A stretch of 64,000 bases of DNA from Pseudomonadota bacterium (GCA_018261615.1 JAGTSE010000005.1:62001-126000); one strand, 5' to 3'. Positions 51,654-63,008 are shown, counted from the first letter of the stretch. Made by a program: numbers and translations. Notes: generated by a model from the letters alone, not told the origin.

Positions 51654-54362
51654 ATGTTGAAAAACTTCACCCGGCAGCTCTTCGCTCGCCTGAACCGCCA
51701 TTTACCGCGTCGCCTGGTACAGCGCGATCCGCTGCCCGGCGTACAGACCGTCAGCCACGATGATATTCCCGCGTCGATGGGCGAACGCTGCCTGTCGATT
51801 GCTGCGATGGAACCGACACTGCTGTGGCAAACTTTTGCCAGCCACCCGGAAGGGCTCACCGCGCAGGAAGTGGCGAAGGCGCGCGAAACTCACGGTGAAA
51901 ACCTGATCCCGGCGCAGAAACCGTCACCGTGGTGGGTACATCTGTGGAGCTGCTACCGCAACCCGTTCAACTTGCTGCTCACCTGCCTTGGGGTGATTTC
52001 TTATGCTTCGGAAGATCTGTTCGCCTCTGGCGTGATTGCGCTGATGGTGGCGATTTCCACCTTGCTCAACTTCCTGCAAGAAGCGCGTTCCACCAAAGCA
52101 GCGGATGCGCTGAAAGCGATGGTCAGCAACACCGCGACGGTGCTGCGGGTGGTGAATGAAAAGGGCGAGAATAACTGGTGCGAGATCCCTATCGATCAAC
52201 TGGTGCCAGGCGATATCGTCAAGCTGGCGGCGGGCGACATGATCCCGGCGGATCTACGCGTTTTGCAGGCGCGGGATCTGTTCGTTGCCCAGGCGTCACT
52301 AACTGGTGAATCTCTGCCGGTAGAAAAAGTGGCAACCAGCCGCCAGACGGAGCAGAAAAACCCGCTTGAGTGCGACACGCTGTGCTTTATGGGCACCAAT
52401 GTGGTGAGCGGAACCGCACAGGCAATGGTGGTTGGCACGGGCGGCAACACCTGGTTCGGGCAACTGGCCGGGCGCGTCAGTGAACAAGAAAGCGAACCGA
52501 ACGCCTTTCAGAAAGGGATCAGCCGCGTCAGCATGCTGCTGATCCGCTTTATGCTGGTGATGACGCCGATCGTTTTGTTGATCAACGGCTTTACCAAAGG
52601 TGACTGGTGGGAAGCGGCGCTGTTTGCCCTCTCGGTTGCCGTTGGCCTGACGCCGGAAATGTTGCCGATGATTGTGACCTCGACGCTGGCGCGCGGCGCG
52701 GTAAAACTGTCGAAACAGAAAGTGATCGTTAAACATTTGGATGCGATCCAGAACTTTGGCGCGATGGATATTCTGTGTACCGACAAAACAGGTACTCTGA
52801 CGCAGGATAAGATCGTGCTGGAAACGCACACCGATATCAGCGGCAAGGTCAGCGAATGGGTGCTGCACAGCGCATGGCTGAACAGCCACTATCAGACCGG
52901 GCTGAAAAACCTGCTGGACACCGCCGTGCTGGAAGGCGTCGATGCGGAAGTGGCGCAGACGCTCTCTTCGGGCTGGCGCAAAGTGGATGAGATCCCGTTT
53001 GATTTTGAACGCCGCCGGATGTCGGTGGTGGTTGCCCAACAGGCTGATGTGCATCAACTGATCTGCAAAGGCGCGCTGACGGAAATTCTCAGCGTGTGCT
53101 CACAGGTACGTTTTAATGGCGAGATTTTCCCGCTGGATGACACCATGCTGCGGCGCATTGAACGCGTCACCAGCACCCTGAACCGCCAGGGGCTGCGCGT
53201 GGTGGCGGTAGCGACCAAATACCTGCCCGCGCGCACGGGAGATTATCAGCGTGCGGATGAATCGGATCTGATCCTCGAAGGCTACATTGCGTTCCTCGAT
53301 CCGCCGAAAGAAACCACCGCTCCGGCACTGAAGGCACTAAAAGCCAGCGGCATCACCGTTAAGATCCTCACCGGCGACAGCGAGCTCGTGGCCACCAAAG
53401 TGTGCCATGAAGTTGGGCTGGAAGTGGGCGATGCGCTGACCGGCAGCGAAATTGAACATTTGAGCGATGATGAACTGGCGCAGATGGCGAAACATATTAC
53501 GCTGTTTGCCCGCCTGACGCCGCTGCATAAAGAGCGCATTGTTCGCTTGCTGAAACGTGAAGGGCATGTGGTCGGCTTTATGGGCGACGGCATTAACGAT
53601 GCCCCGGCGCTGCGCGCGGCGGATATCGGTATTTCCGTGGATAGCGCGGTCGATATCGCCCGTGAAGCCGCCGATATCATCCTGCTGGAAAAGAGTCTGA
53701 TGGTGTTGGAAGAAGGGGTTATTGAAGGGCGTCGGACGTTCTCCAACATGCTGAAATACATTAAAATGACGGCCAGTTCTAACTTTGGTAACGTCTTCAG
53801 TGTGCTGGTTGCGAGTGCCTTCCTGCCGTTTCTGCCGATGCTGCCATTACACTTACTGATTCAGAACCTGCTGTATGATGTATCGCAGGTGGCGATCCCG
53901 TTTGATAACGTTGACGACGAGCAAATTGCTAAACCGCAGCGCTGGAACCCGGCAGATCTCGGGCGGTTTATGATCTTCTTCGGGCCGATCAGTTCAATCT
54001 TCGATATTGTGACCTTCTGCGTGATGTGGTGGGTGTTCAAAGCCAATGTGCCGGAAGCGCAAACTCTGTTCCAGTCTGGCTGGTTTGTGGTTGGCTTACT
54101 GTCGCAAACGTTGATTGTGCATATGATCCGTACCCGTCGCGTGCCGTTTATTCAGAGCTGCGCCGCATGGCCGCTGATTGTCATGACGCTGATGGTGATT
54201 TGCGTCGGCATTGCGCTGCCGTTCTCTCCGCTGGCGAGCTACCTGCAATTGCAGGCGCTGCCACTGAGCTACTTCCCGTGGCTGGTGGCGATTCTGGCAG
54301 GTTATATGACGTTGACCCAGTTGATGAAAGGCTTTTACAGCCGTCGCTATGGCTGGCAGTAA
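51654..54362 (+). CDS. mgtA: Magnesium-importing P-type ATPase MgtA
   Basis: A 902-aa P3B-type ATPase in the inner membrane that brings Mg2+ into the cell under limitation. The phosphorylation motif CTDKTGTLTQD has Asp377; other hallmarks are LTGESLPVEK (actuator), LTPEMLPMIV (TM4), KGALTEIL, ILTGDSELVATKV and MGDGINDAPALRAADIGISV. The protein ends with six C-terminal spans. E. coli MgtA is 898 aa; the start is at an ATG preceded by AAGGAT. The N-terminal 40 residues differ most from E. coli, as is usual. Controlled by the PhoP-type promoter and the MgtL leader upstream. Confidence 0.98.
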   Translation: MLKNFTRQLFARLNRHLPRRLVQRDPLPGVQTVSHDDIPASMGERCLSIAAMEPTLLWQTFASHPEGLTAQEVAKARETHGENLIPAQKPSPWWVHLWSCYRNPFNLLLTCLGVISYASEDLFASGVIALMVAISTLLNFLQEARSTKAADALKAMVSNTATVLRVVNEKGENNWCEIPIDQLVPGDIVKLAAGDMIPADLRVLQARDLFVAQASLTGESLPVEKVATSRQTEQKNPLECDTLCFMGTNVVSGTAQAMVVGTGGNTWFGQLAGRVSEQESEPNAFQKGISRVSMLLIRFMLVMTPIVLLINGFTKGDWWEAALFALSVAVGLTPEMLPMIVTSTLARGAVKLSKQKVIVKHLDAIQNFGAMDILCTDKTGTLTQDKIVLETHTDISGKVSEWVLHSAWLNSHYQTGLKNLLDTAVLEGVDAEVAQTLSSGWRKVDEIPFDFERRRMSVVVAQQADVHQLICKGALTEILSVCSQVRFNGEIFPLDDTMLRRIERVTSTLNRQGLRVVAVATKYLPARTGDYQRADESDLILEGYIAFLDPPKETTAPALKALKASGITVKILTGDSELVATKVCHEVGLEVGDALTGSEIEHLSDDELAQMAKHITLFARLTPLHKERIVRLLKREGHVVGFMGDGINDAPALRAADIGISVDSAVDIAREAADIILLEKSLMVLEEGVIEGRRTFSNMLKYIKMTASSNFGNVFSVLVASAFLPFLPMLPLHLLIQNLLYDVSQVAIPFDNVDDEQIAKPQRWNPADLGRFMIFFGPISSIFDIVTFCVMWWVFKANVPEAQTLFQSGWFVVGLLSQTLIVHMIRTRRVPFIQSCAAWPLIVMTLMVICVGIALPFSPLASYLQLQALPLSYFPWLVAILAGYMTLTQLMKGFYSRRYGWQ

Positions 54363-54485
54363 TCCGTTAATTGCCTGGTGGCGCTATGCTTACTGGGCCT
54401 ACGGTACTGTTGCGTGCGGTGAGGAAAGTCGTTTTGCCGCGTTTCATGCCGGATGACGGCGGGCTTAGCTGATGTGCGGAATGTT

Positions 54486-54520
54486 ACAGGCCGGATGGCG
54501 GCTTCGCTTATCCGGCCTGT
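54486..54520. repeat. REP palindrome downstream of mgtA
   Basis: Perfect 11-bp arms ACAGGCCGGAT (54486-54496) and ATCCGGCCTGT (54510-54520). The whole 54363-54564 gap is REP/BIME-like, with further CCGGAT-type copies near 54450 and 54532, between the convergent mgtA and ridA. Confidence 0.8.
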
Positions 54521-54564
54521 AAACGGGTTTGCCGGATAAGTTTTGCGGCCACCCGGTATACGAA

Positions 54565-54951
54565 TTAGCGACGTACGGCGATCGCTTCAATCTCGATTTT
54601 CACATCTTTCGGCAGGCGCGCCACTTCCACGCAGGAACGCGCCGGGAAGGTGGCGTTATGCTCGGCGAAAAAGGCTTCGTAAGTGGCGTTAACGGTGGCG
54701 AAATCGTTAAGATCTTTCACGAACACTGTGGTTTTCACAATGTCGCCCACTTTCAGACCGGCAGCTTCGACGATCGCTTTCACGTTGTCGAGAGACTGGC
54801 GTGCCTGTGCGGCGACATCTTCCGGCACGCTGCCGGTTTTCGGATCGACCGGGATCTGGCCGGATGTGAGGATCATATTGCCGAGATCAACAGCCTGCAC
54901 ATAAGGGCCGATGGCAGCTGGCGCATTTTCCGTCGCGATAACTTTAGTCAT
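54565..54951 (-). CDS. ridA: 2-iminobutanoate/2-iminopropanoate deaminase RidA
   Basis: A 128-aa trimeric cytosolic protein that hydrolyses reactive enamine/imine intermediates released by PLP enzymes such as threonine deaminase. The active-site arginine lies in CVEVARLPKDVKIEIEAIAV; the N-terminal ATENAPAAIGPYVQAVDLGN is the family signature. It is 82 nt downstream of pyrI on the same strand and may be partly cotranscribed with pyrBI. Confidence 0.97.
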   Translation of the reverse strand: MTKVIATENAPAAIGPYVQAVDLGNMILTSGQIPVDPKTGSVPEDVAAQARQSLDNVKAIVEAAGLKVGDIVKTTVFVKDLNDFATVNATYEAFFAEHNATFPARSCVEVARLPKDVKIEIEAIAVRR

Positions 54952-55033
54952 GATGTTTCCTGAATATCAGCGGTAATAAGGTGGCGGTCATTATACACGT
55001 TATCGCACAGACCGCCTCTTTACTGGCTGGGCG

Positions 55034-55495
55034 TTAATTGGCCAGCACGACGTGATGCGAGAACTCTTTCTCGCAGTATTTGCACTTCAGCGCGATATCC
55101 TGCTCGCGTTGTTTCACCGCAAAGCTGGAAGCGACCGGCTCGGCATGGCTGATGCAGTTGCTGTTCGGGCACACCAGTACGCCATTGATGCGTTCCGGCA
55201 GGTTCGGGCGCGATTTGCCCACCACTTCATACTCATCAATCCGGTTGACGGTGGCCTGCGGCGCATACAGCGCCAACTGGTTGACCTGCTCATCGGTGAG
55301 AAACGTGTTCTCGATTTTGATCAAATCTTTGCGACCCATTTCGCCGGACGGCAGGTTAAGGCCGATGGTAATGCGCTGGTCGGTTTCCGTCAGTTTGAAC
55401 AGCGTCAACAGCTTGAACCCGACGCGGGCAGGGATGTGGTCAATCACGGTGCCGCGTTTAATGGCTTCGACCTGAAGTTTATTATCGTGTGTCAT
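55034..55495 (-). CDS. pyrI: Aspartate carbamoyltransferase regulatory chain
   Basis: A 153-aa regulatory subunit that binds CTP/UTP or ATP in its N-terminal domain and contacts PyrB through a C-terminal zinc domain. The four zinc cysteines are in [12 protein letters not shown] and [10 protein letters not shown]. The start [20 protein letters not shown] at 55495 is fixed by homology; an earlier in-frame ATG overlaps pyrB and is rejected. It follows pyrB by 13 nt. Confidence 0.98.
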   Translation of the reverse strand: MTHDNKLQVEAIKRGTVIDHIPARVGFKLLTLFKLTETDQRITIGLNLPSGEMGRKDLIKIENTFLTDEQVNQLALYAPQATVNRIDEYEVVGKSRPNLPERINGVLVCPNSNCISHAEPVASSFAVKQREQDIALKCKYCEKEFSHHVVLAN

Positions 55496-55508
55496 TGTCG
55501 TTTCCCCC

Positions 55509-56444
55509 TTACAGAGCCAAATCGCGATTGAGAACCAGCGCCAGCAGAGCCTGGCGGGCGAAAATACCGTTGCCAGCCTGCTGGAAATACCAGGCGTGCG
55601 GTGTTTTATCAACGTCGGTGGTGATCTCGTCAATGCGCGGCAGCGGATGCAGCACCTTCATATTGCTGCGTGCGCCGGTCAGATCGCTGGCGCGCAAAAC
55701 AAACTGCGCTTTGACGTTGGCGTATTCCGACGGGTCCAGACGCTCTTTCTGTACGCGGGTCATATAAAGGATATCCACTTCCGCCATCACCTCTTCGATG
55801 CTGGCGTGCACGCTCCAGGCCATGCCTTTCTCGTCGAGCATATCCAGAATGTACTGCGGCATCGCCAGTGCATCCGGGGCGATAAAGTAGAAGCGGTTGC
55901 TGCTGAATTTTGCCAGCGCCTGCGCCAGTGAATGCACGGTACGGCCATATTTCAGGTCGCCGACCATGGCGATATGCAGGTTTTCAAGGCGCCCCTGCGT
56001 CTCCTGAATGGTGAAGAGATCAAGCAGCGTTTGCGTCGGATGTTGGTTGGCGCCGTCACCAGCGTTCAGCACCGGAATACCGCCGGAAAATTCGGTCGCC
56101 AGACGCGCTGCGCCCTCCTGCGGGTGGCGCATCACAATGGCATCCACATAGGTGCTGATAACCGAAATGGTGTCTGCCAGCGTTTCGCCCTTCTTACCCA
56201 GCGACGTGTTGCTGCTGTCGGAAAAGCCGACTACGCTCGCGCCGAGACGGTGCATGGAGGTTTCAAATGACAGACGCGTACGGGTGGATGCTTCAAAGAA
56301 GCAACTGGCGATCACTTTATGCTTGAGCAGCTCTGGCTGGGGGTTGGCCTTCAGTCGTGCAGCGGTGTTAAGCACCAGTTCCAGTTCTTCGCGGCTGAGA
56401 TCGTTTATGGAAATGATATGTTTCTGATATAGCGGATTAGCCAT
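55509..56444 (-). CDS. pyrB: Aspartate carbamoyltransferase catalytic chain
   Basis: A 311-aa catalytic subunit that forms carbamoyl-aspartate, the committed step of pyrimidine synthesis. Carbamoyl-phosphate loop [15 protein letters not shown] near residue 50, [12 protein letters not shown] (Lys84 loop), [10 protein letters not shown] near 134 and HPLPRIDEI near 266 are all present. The start [17 protein letters not shown] at 56444 matches E. coli. It is preceded by the pyrL leader and its attenuator. Confidence 0.98.
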   Translation of the reverse strand: MANPLYQKHIISINDLSREELELVLNTAARLKANPQPELLKHKVIASCFFEASTRTRLSFETSMHRLGASVVGFSDSSNTSLGKKGETLADTISVISTYVDAIVMRHPQEGAARLATEFSGGIPVLNAGDGANQHPTQTLLDLFTIQETQGRLENLHIAMVGDLKYGRTVHSLAQALAKFSSNRFYFIAPDALAMPQYILDMLDEKGMAWSVHASIEEVMAEVDILYMTRVQKERLDPSEYANVKAQFVLRASDLTGARSNMKVLHPLPRIDEITTDVDKTPHAWYFQQAGNGIFARQALLALVLNRDLAL

Positions 56445-56466
56445 GGTTATCTCCTGACGACTGCGC

Positions 56467-56493
56467 AAAAAAAAGCCCCTCAATAGAGGGGCT
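56467..56493 (-). terminator. pyrBI attenuator
   Basis: Stem AGCCCCTC / GAGGGGCT (56474-56493, loop AATA) followed on the minus strand by a run of T (A-run 56465-56473). It overlaps the end of pyrL. When UTP is low, RNA polymerase pauses at U-rich leader stretches, ribosomes on pyrL catch up and the hairpin does not form. Confidence 0.9.
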
Positions 56494-56584
56494 GTGAAAT
56501 AGGGTTAGCAACGGGAAAGAAAAACGGCAGGCCAGCGCCTTTTTTCAGACGCGGTAAGACAGTTTGTCGTACACACTGGACCAT
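56480..56584 (-). CDS. pyrL: pyrBI leader peptide PyrL
   Basis: A 34-codon frame, [20 protein letters not shown] followed by [14 protein letters not shown], ending in the attenuator stem. The start after GGGAGGAAGC and the sequence [24 protein letters not shown] match E. coli PyrL (44 aa). The U-rich codons for the Phe run give the UTP-sensing pauses. It is 10 residues shorter than in E. coli, ending just within the hairpin. Confidence 0.92.
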   Translation of the reverse strand: MVQCVRQTVLPRLKKGAGLPFFFPVANPISQPLY

Positions 56585-56683
56585 GCTTCCTCCCGGCAAA
56601 TTGTCCCGGATTATACGCAGCTACTTTTTTGGATCAAGCGATTGATGCACATTTTACGCAGTGCAAACGGTTCTCTTTGAATA

Positions 56684-57163
56684 CTAATGCGTTCTAAGTA
56701 GATAATTAATTTTTTTGTGTACTAACGCCGTATGCTTTACTGCTCTGGGCGCAACCCAGACAATACTGCTCCCTCCCACGACGCCGAGGATTTCTGGCAA
56801 CTGGTGGTAATCCAGAATGCGTGCCACGGCGCGGCCATATCCGGCCACGGTGTGAATAAGGATAAATTCGCTATTATGCTCGACGCTGATCACCATTTCA
56901 GAGACAGTGCGGGCGGCGTCCGGCACCGGGCGTAGCTGCGGATTCAGCGCATAAATTTTTTGTCCTTTGGCGTTGCGGATTTTTATCACGCCGAGCAGGT
57001 TCAACAGGCGGGACACGGTGGACTGGCTAATAGAGTCAAAACCGTGGTAGTGCAAATCGCGACGGATTGCTTCCTGCGAAAGGTAGCTTTTTTCGCTAAT
57101 CAAGCGCAGGCAAACGGCCAATTGAAGCTGCTCTTTCGGTGAATAATCTCCATATTCCATCAT
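56684..57163 (-). CDS. argR: Second ArgR-family arginine repressor
   Basis: A 159-aa ArgR/AhrC paralogue. The N-terminal winged helix has RRDLHYHGFDSISQSTVSRL (recognition helix SQSTVSRLLN). The C-terminal oligomerisation domain keeps HTVAGYGRAVARILDYHQLP and ILGVVGGSSIVWVAP, but the usual aspartate pair that binds L-arginine (GDDT in classical ArgR) is replaced by GGSS, so ligand response may differ. It sits at the end of the arginine deiminase cluster, as in some Salmonella. A terminator separates it from the transporter gene, so it probably has its own promoter or relies on read-through. Confidence 0.88.
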   Translation of the reverse strand: MMEYGDYSPKEQLQLAVCLRLISEKSYLSQEAIRRDLHYHGFDSISQSTVSRLLNLLGVIKIRNAKGQKIYALNPQLRPVPDAARTVSEMVISVEHNSEFILIHTVAGYGRAVARILDYHQLPEILGVVGGSSIVWVAPRAVKHTALVHKKINYLLRTH

Positions 57164-57186
57164 CTTTTTCTCGTATTCAGTTGCCG

Positions 57187-57221
57187 AAAAAAAACGCCCG
57201 GCAGCTCAACGACTGCCGGGC
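57187..57221 (-). terminator. Terminator after the arc operon transporter gene
   Basis: Arms GCCCGGCAG (57196-57204) and CTGCCGGGC (57213-57221), loop CTCAACGA, with a run of eight T on the minus strand (A-run 57187-57194). Confidence 0.9.
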
Positions 57222-57254
57222 CTGGTTATGCCGTGCGCGGCCGGAAGCGACGCG

Positions 57255-58658
57255 TTACAGCAGGGCTCCAAGGCTCAGCGCCGCCATGATTACTACGGTC
57301 AATATCGCCAACAGCGGAGCAACCCACTTCAGATAACGGACGTAAGGAACATGGGCGATAGCCAGCCCTCCCATTACCACGGCGGAAGTCGGCGTTACCA
57401 GGTTGACGATGCCGGACGCGGATTGATAAGCGGTGACGACCAGGTCGCGGTTGACGTTAGCGAAATCGGCCAGCGGCGCCATTATCGGCATTGTCAGAAC
57501 CGCAAGGCCAGAAGAAGAGGGCACGAGAAACGACAGCACTACTTCCAGCCAGTACATAACGTTAATAAACGCGACGGTGGATAACCCGCTGACCATGTTT
57601 TCGGCACTGTGCAAAATAGTATGAGTAATCATACCTTTGTCCATGATCACTACGATACCGCGGGCAATTCCGATAATCAGCGCTACGCCCAGTAGATCCC
57701 GTGCGCCGTTGATAAATGTCGACGTCAGCTCCTCTTCGCTCATACGGGCTATCAGACCAACGATAATCGCACTCGCCAGGAACACTGCCGAAATCTGCGC
57801 CATCCACCAGCCAAGCACGGCGACACCATAAATCATCACCACAAAGGCCAGCGCGAAAATTACCAGGATCAGCTTACGAAGCGGCGTAAATTCGAGCATC
57901 TCCTCTGACTTATTCCCAAGGAAGAAGACCCGATCTTCTTCCTGCTTATCCGCGACGATCGACAGTGCCGGGTCAGCACGGACTCTGCGGGCGTAGCGCA
58001 TTACCCAGACGACACAGATCACCCAGCCGATGACCAGCAACGCTAAACGCAGGGCGATGCCTTGGGTAAACGGGATCCCGGCGGCGTTGGCGGCGATCAC
58101 CGTAGCAAACGGGTTGATGGTTGAGCCGAGCGTACCGATCCCCGCGCCGAGCAGAACGGTGGATGCGGCGACGACCGGATCAAAACGGGCGGCGAGCATT
58201 ACGGGAACCAGCAGCGTATAAAATGGCAATGACTCTTCGGCCATGCCATAGATGGTGCCGCCAGCGGCAAACAGCGCCATTAGAATCGGGATCATCCACT
58301 CTTCGTGGCCACGTAAGCGTGTGGTGACACGCTCGATCCCGGCATCGATGGCGCCTGTTTTGGTAACGATGCCAAGAAAGCCGCCGATGATTAAAATAAA
58401 CAGCGCCACGTCGATAGCACCCGCCTGGCCGGTATCCGGATCGTAGAGGCCGCTGATCGGTGCCATGATCACCGCAATCGGCCCCTGCGGTTTTGCGGCA
58501 ACCTGTGCATAGGTACCGGCGATGGGCACCTCTTTGCCGAGTGTGCTGTTCATCGCCATGTGATACTGACCAGCAGGAATGATCCAACTGAGTGCGGCGA
58601 CAATGGCAATCAACAAAAAGAGAATGGTGTAAGCGGAAGGGAATTTGAACTTGCCCAT
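57255..58658 (-). CDS. YfcC family membrane transporter (probable arginine/ornithine exchanger)
   Basis: A 467-aa inner-membrane protein with about eleven spans, of the YfcC/DcuC-like family. Recognisable blocks: TILFLLIAIVAALSWIIPAGQY at the start, FLGIVTKTGAIDAGIERV, GTIYGMAEESLPFYTLLVPV and FLVPSSSGLAVLTMPIMAPL. It is not the APC-type ArcD of Pseudomonas. Its position last among arcA-arcC-arcB strongly suggests exchange of arginine for ornithine (or citrulline). Ribosome site AAGGAGC is clear. A 10-bp hairpin precedes it. Confidence 0.88.
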   Translation of the reverse strand: MGKFKFPSAYTILFLLIAIVAALSWIIPAGQYHMAMNSTLGKEVPIAGTYAQVAAKPQGPIAVIMAPISGLYDPDTGQAGAIDVALFILIIGGFLGIVTKTGAIDAGIERVTTRLRGHEEWMIPILMALFAAGGTIYGMAEESLPFYTLLVPVMLAARFDPVVAASTVLLGAGIGTLGSTINPFATVIAANAAGIPFTQGIALRLALLVIGWVICVVWVMRYARRVRADPALSIVADKQEEDRVFFLGNKSEEMLEFTPLRKLILVIFALAFVVMIYGVAVLGWWMAQISAVFLASAIIVGLIARMSEEELTSTFINGARDLLGVALIIGIARGIVVIMDKGMITHTILHSAENMVSGLSTVAFINVMYWLEVVLSFLVPSSSGLAVLTMPIMAPLADFANVNRDLVVTAYQSASGIVNLVTPTSAVVMGGLAIAHVPYVRYLKWVAPLLAILTVVIMAALSLGALL

Positions 58659-58672
58659 GATGTGCTCCTTGA

Positions 58673-58700
58673 CCCCGGCACACCCCGTGATGTGCCGGGG
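58673..58700 (-). repeat. Intercistronic hairpin between arcB and the transporter gene
   Basis: Perfect arms CCCCGGCACA (58673-58682) and TGTGCCGGGG (58691-58700) with loop CCCCGTGA. No T-run; likely stabilises the upstream arcACB message. Confidence 0.65.
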
Positions 58701-58706
58701 GAGTGG

Positions 58707-59711
58707 TTAGTCGCCGAGTGTCGCCACCATAACCGCTTTGATGGTGTGCATCCGGTTCTCCGCTTCGTCAAAGACGATGGAGTTAGGTGATTCGAAAACC
58801 TCTTCCGTGACTTCCAGCCCTTTCAGGCCGTACGCCATTTCGATCTCGCCGCCCACTTTGGTGTGCTCGTTATGGAATGCGGGCAGACAGTGCATAAATT
58901 TCACTTGCGGATTGCCGGTGGCTTTCACCACCGCGCTATTGACCTGATAGGGTTTCATCAGGCTGACGCGCTCGGACCAGGCCTCTTTCGGTTCGCCCAT
59001 CGACACCCACACATCGGTGTAGAGGAAATCCACGCCCTGCACGCCTTCGTCCACCTCTTCGGTAAGCATGATTCGCGCGCCGGTTTCACGCGCGATGGTC
59101 TGGCATTGCTCAACCAGCGCGGCTTCCGGCCAGAACGACCTGGGCGCGACCAGCCGAATATCCATGCCCATTTTTGCCGCGCCGACCATCAGCGAGTTAC
59201 CCATGTTGTTGCGCGCATCGCCGAGATAGGCAAAACGCAGTTCCGACAGGCGTTTACCCGGTGCGTGTTCGAGCATGGTCATCAGATCGGCGAGGATCTG
59301 CGTCGGGTGAAACTCATTGGTCAGCCCGTTCCATACGGGAACACCGGCATACTGACCCAGCTCTTCCACAATTTGCTGGCCATAACCGCGATATTCGATG
59401 CCGTCATACATGCGTCCCAGCACGCGAGCGGTGTCTTTCATCGACTCTTTATGACCGATCTGCGAACCGCTCGGCCCGAGATAGGTGACCTGCGCGCCCT
59501 GATCGAAAGCGCCCACTTCAAACGCGCATCGGGTGCGGGTGGACGTTTTCTCAAAAATCAGCGCAATATTTTTGCCGACCAGCGTTTTTTTCTCGCAACC
59601 CGCTTTTTTGTCCGCTTTCAACTGGATAGCAAGATCGATCAGGTACTGGATTTCCGCCGGTGTATAATCGAGAAGTTTGAGAAAATTACGATTTTTCAAA
59701 TGGATACTCAT
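58707..59711 (-). CDS. arcB: Ornithine carbamoyltransferase, catabolic (ArcB)
   Basis: A 334-aa enzyme. In the deiminase pathway it splits citrulline with phosphate into ornithine and carbamoyl phosphate. Carbamoyl-phosphate site [20 protein letters not shown] near residue 54, [12 protein letters not shown] near 133 and [15 protein letters not shown] near 271. It is clearly paralogous to the argI product at the window end; its place between arcC and the transporter marks it as the catabolic copy, though a role in synthesis cannot be excluded. It starts 19 nt after arcC. Confidence 0.92.
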   Translation of the reverse strand: MSIHLKNRNFLKLLDYTPAEIQYLIDLAIQLKADKKAGCEKKTLVGKNIALIFEKTSTRTRCAFEVGAFDQGAQVTYLGPSGSQIGHKESMKDTARVLGRMYDGIEYRGYGQQIVEELGQYAGVPVWNGLTNEFHPTQILADLMTMLEHAPGKRLSELRFAYLGDARNNMGNSLMVGAAKMGMDIRLVAPRSFWPEAALVEQCQTIARETGARIMLTEEVDEGVQGVDFLYTDVWVSMGEPKEAWSERVSLMKPYQVNSAVVKATGNPQVKFMHCLPAFHNEHTKVGGEIEMAYGLKGLEVTEEVFESPNSIVFDEAENRMHTIKAVMVATLGD

Positions 59712-59730
59712 CTACTTTTCCTTTTTTAAA

Positions 59731-60642
59731 TCAGTGACGAATCAATGTGCCTTTATCCCCGGCGAGAATGGCCGGGCCATCTACCAGCGCGCCAATCCCC
59801 GCGATGCCGTTGCAGGCCTCGACAAACTGGCGGCAGGCGGCGACTTTCGGCCCCATTGAACCTGCGTCGAACTGCATCTCTTGCAACATTTTCGGGGTTA
59901 CCTGCGCCAGCGGGCGCTGCGTGGGTTGGCCCCAGTCGAGGTACACCGCGTCGGCATCGGTGAGGATCAGCAGAGCGTCCGCTTCGATTTGCCGTGCCAG
60001 CAGCGCCGCCGAGAGGTCTTTGTCGATCACCGCTTCAATGCCGTGGTAGCCATTGGCGTTTTCCACCACCGGCACGCCGCCTCCGCCATTGCAAATGACC
60101 AGATGATCGCGGTTTATCAGCGCACTAATGGCGTCGCTCTCGACAATGCGTTTGGGCTGCGGGGAGGGAACCACGCGGCGGAAGTAGTGGCCATCCGCCT
60201 TAAATACCCAACCTTTTTCCTGATGTAGCGCGTGGGCTTGCGCTTCGCTGTAGACCGGGCCGATGTATTTAGTGGGATTAGTGAATGCCGGATCGGCGGG
60301 GTCCACTTCTACCTGGGTGAGCAGTACGCTGACCTCGCGCTGTGGCAGGATATTTTTCAGCGACTGTTGCAGCATGTAGCCGATCATGCCCTGGCTTTCG
60401 GCACCAAGAATGTCGAGCGGATAGGGCGTGACTTTGTCGTAAGCGCTGTTTTGCAGCGCCAGCAGACCAACCTGCGGCCCGTTACCGTGTACCAGCACCA
60501 CGCGCCATTGCGCGGTCAGCCCGGCGATGGTGCGCGCGGCAAGATCAATATTCTGGCGTTGGATGTTCGCTTCCAGCGGTTCACCCCGTTTCAGCAGTGC
60601 GTTGCCGCCGAGCGCGACAACCAGCGTAGGTTTTCTTTCCAT
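59731..60642 (-). CDS. arcC: Carbamate kinase ArcC
   Basis: A 303-aa amino-acid-kinase-fold enzyme that makes ATP from carbamoyl phosphate and ADP, the energy-yielding step of arginine fermentation. Motifs: VVALGGNALLKRGEPL at the start, VHGNGPQVGLLALQ near 50, VICNGGGGVPVV near 178, LLILTDADAVYLDWG near 216 and MGPKVAACRQFVEAC near 266. The start MERKPTLVV at 60642 is selected over an earlier in-frame ATG on homology; AAGGAG precedes it. It follows arcA by 10 nt. Confidence 0.95.
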   Translation of the reverse strand: MERKPTLVVALGGNALLKRGEPLEANIQRQNIDLAARTIAGLTAQWRVVLVHGNGPQVGLLALQNSAYDKVTPYPLDILGAESQGMIGYMLQQSLKNILPQREVSVLLTQVEVDPADPAFTNPTKYIGPVYSEAQAHALHQEKGWVFKADGHYFRRVVPSPQPKRIVESDAISALINRDHLVICNGGGGVPVVENANGYHGIEAVIDKDLSAALLARQIEADALLILTDADAVYLDWGQPTQRPLAQVTPKMLQEMQFDAGSMGPKVAACRQFVEACNGIAGIGALVDGPAILAGDKGTLIRH

Positions 60643-60652
60643 GATGGCTCCT

Positions 60653-61873
60653 TTAAATCCCGTCACGTTCCAGTGGGCAACTCATGCAGCGTGCACCGCC
60701 GCGCCCGCGCCCCAGTTCATCGCCAGGAATGGGCAGCACGGTGATCCCGGCTTTGTCATATTTTTCGTTAGTCCAGATATTGCGTTCGTAGCCCACCACT
60801 ACGCCGGGACGCAGCGTGAGGACGTTGTTGGCGTCATTCCACTGTTCGCGTTCAGATTCGAAGGCATCGCCGCCGGTGGTGATCAGCCGCACCTGATCAA
60901 TGCCGAGCGCTTTTTCAATGGCGTGCAGAAGATCGCTCTCCTGCGTGCGTTGCAGACCGCCGCGTCCGTCCGGGGTGAGCGTCCAGCACTGCGCGTCTTT
61001 GCGCACCACTTCCGGGTAAACGGAGAAGGTATCGATATCGATATGTGTCATCACGGTGTCGAGGTGCATACAGGAGCGGTGTTTGGGAAGTTCGACGACG
61101 ATTACCCGTTCTGCCTGGCGGTGTTTGAACAGGCTATTGGCAAGAAACTCAACGCCCTGTGGCGTGGTGCGTTCAGACAAGCCAATTAATACTGCGCCGC
61201 GACCGATCACTAATACGTCGCCGCCTTCTAATGTGGCATGGTCATAATTAATATTCTCGTCGCCAAAATATTTAATAAATTCACCGTCAGCGAAGGCCGG
61301 ATGCCAGCGATAAATTGCACGCAGATTATTTGTTTCGCGCTGACGAGCCGGTTTGGCCATCGGGTTAATGGATACGCCGTTATAAATCCAGCATGAGGTA
61401 TCGCGGGTAAATAAATGGTTGGGCAACGGCGTCATAATAAAATCATTCGCCGTGTGGATATCGACCACCATATTTTTAATAAATGCCGGGATTTCTCCGT
61501 AGGTTAAGCCACCGCTGAGTCGCCGCGCCAGCTCGCGATGCGGCATATCCGCCAGCCAGCTGCGTATGTCTGCGGCGAAGGTGGGGCCAAGGCGATAATC
61601 GGAGATCTGCATGTCCAGCAGCCAGGCTTTCGCCTCGGCAATATCAAGTGTTTGTGTCAAAAGGTCGGTTAACAGCAGGACTTCCACACCTTGCTCGCGC
61701 AGAGTGTTTGCGAAGGCGTCGTGTTCTTCGCCGGCACGCTCGACCGATAACACATCATCAAATAATAATTCCTGGCAATTCGATGGTGTTAAACGTTTCA
61801 AACTTAAATTGGGGCGATGCAGCATAACACTTCGCAATTGACCTATTTCAGAACCGACGTAGTGCTTTTCCAT
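60653..61873 (-). CDS. arcA: Arginine deiminase ArcA
   Basis: A 406-aa enzyme that converts arginine to citrulline and ammonia, first step of the pathway and a source of ammonia against acid. The catalytic triad region is present: [12 protein letters not shown] near 220, [14 protein letters not shown] near 275, and the nucleophile Cys399 in [24 protein letters not shown] near 158 contacts substrate. The start [20 protein letters not shown] at 61873 is chosen by homology and an AAAGGAAT ribosome site. It is the first gene of the arcA-arcC-arcB-transporter operon. Confidence 0.95.
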   Translation of the reverse strand: MEKHYVGSEIGQLRSVMLHRPNLSLKRLTPSNCQELLFDDVLSVERAGEEHDAFANTLREQGVEVLLLTDLLTQTLDIAEAKAWLLDMQISDYRLGPTFAADIRSWLADMPHRELARRLSGGLTYGEIPAFIKNMVVDIHTANDFIMTPLPNHLFTRDTSCWIYNGVSINPMAKPARQRETNNLRAIYRWHPAFADGEFIKYFGDENINYDHATLEGGDVLVIGRGAVLIGLSERTTPQGVEFLANSLFKHRQAERVIVVELPKHRSCMHLDTVMTHIDIDTFSVYPEVVRKDAQCWTLTPDGRGGLQRTQESDLLHAIEKALGIDQVRLITTGGDAFESEREQWNDANNVLTLRPGVVVGYERNIWTNEKYDKAGITVLPIPGDELGRGRGGARCMSCPLERDGI

Positions 61874-63001
<1,128 letters not shown>

Positions 63002-63008
63002 TAATGCT

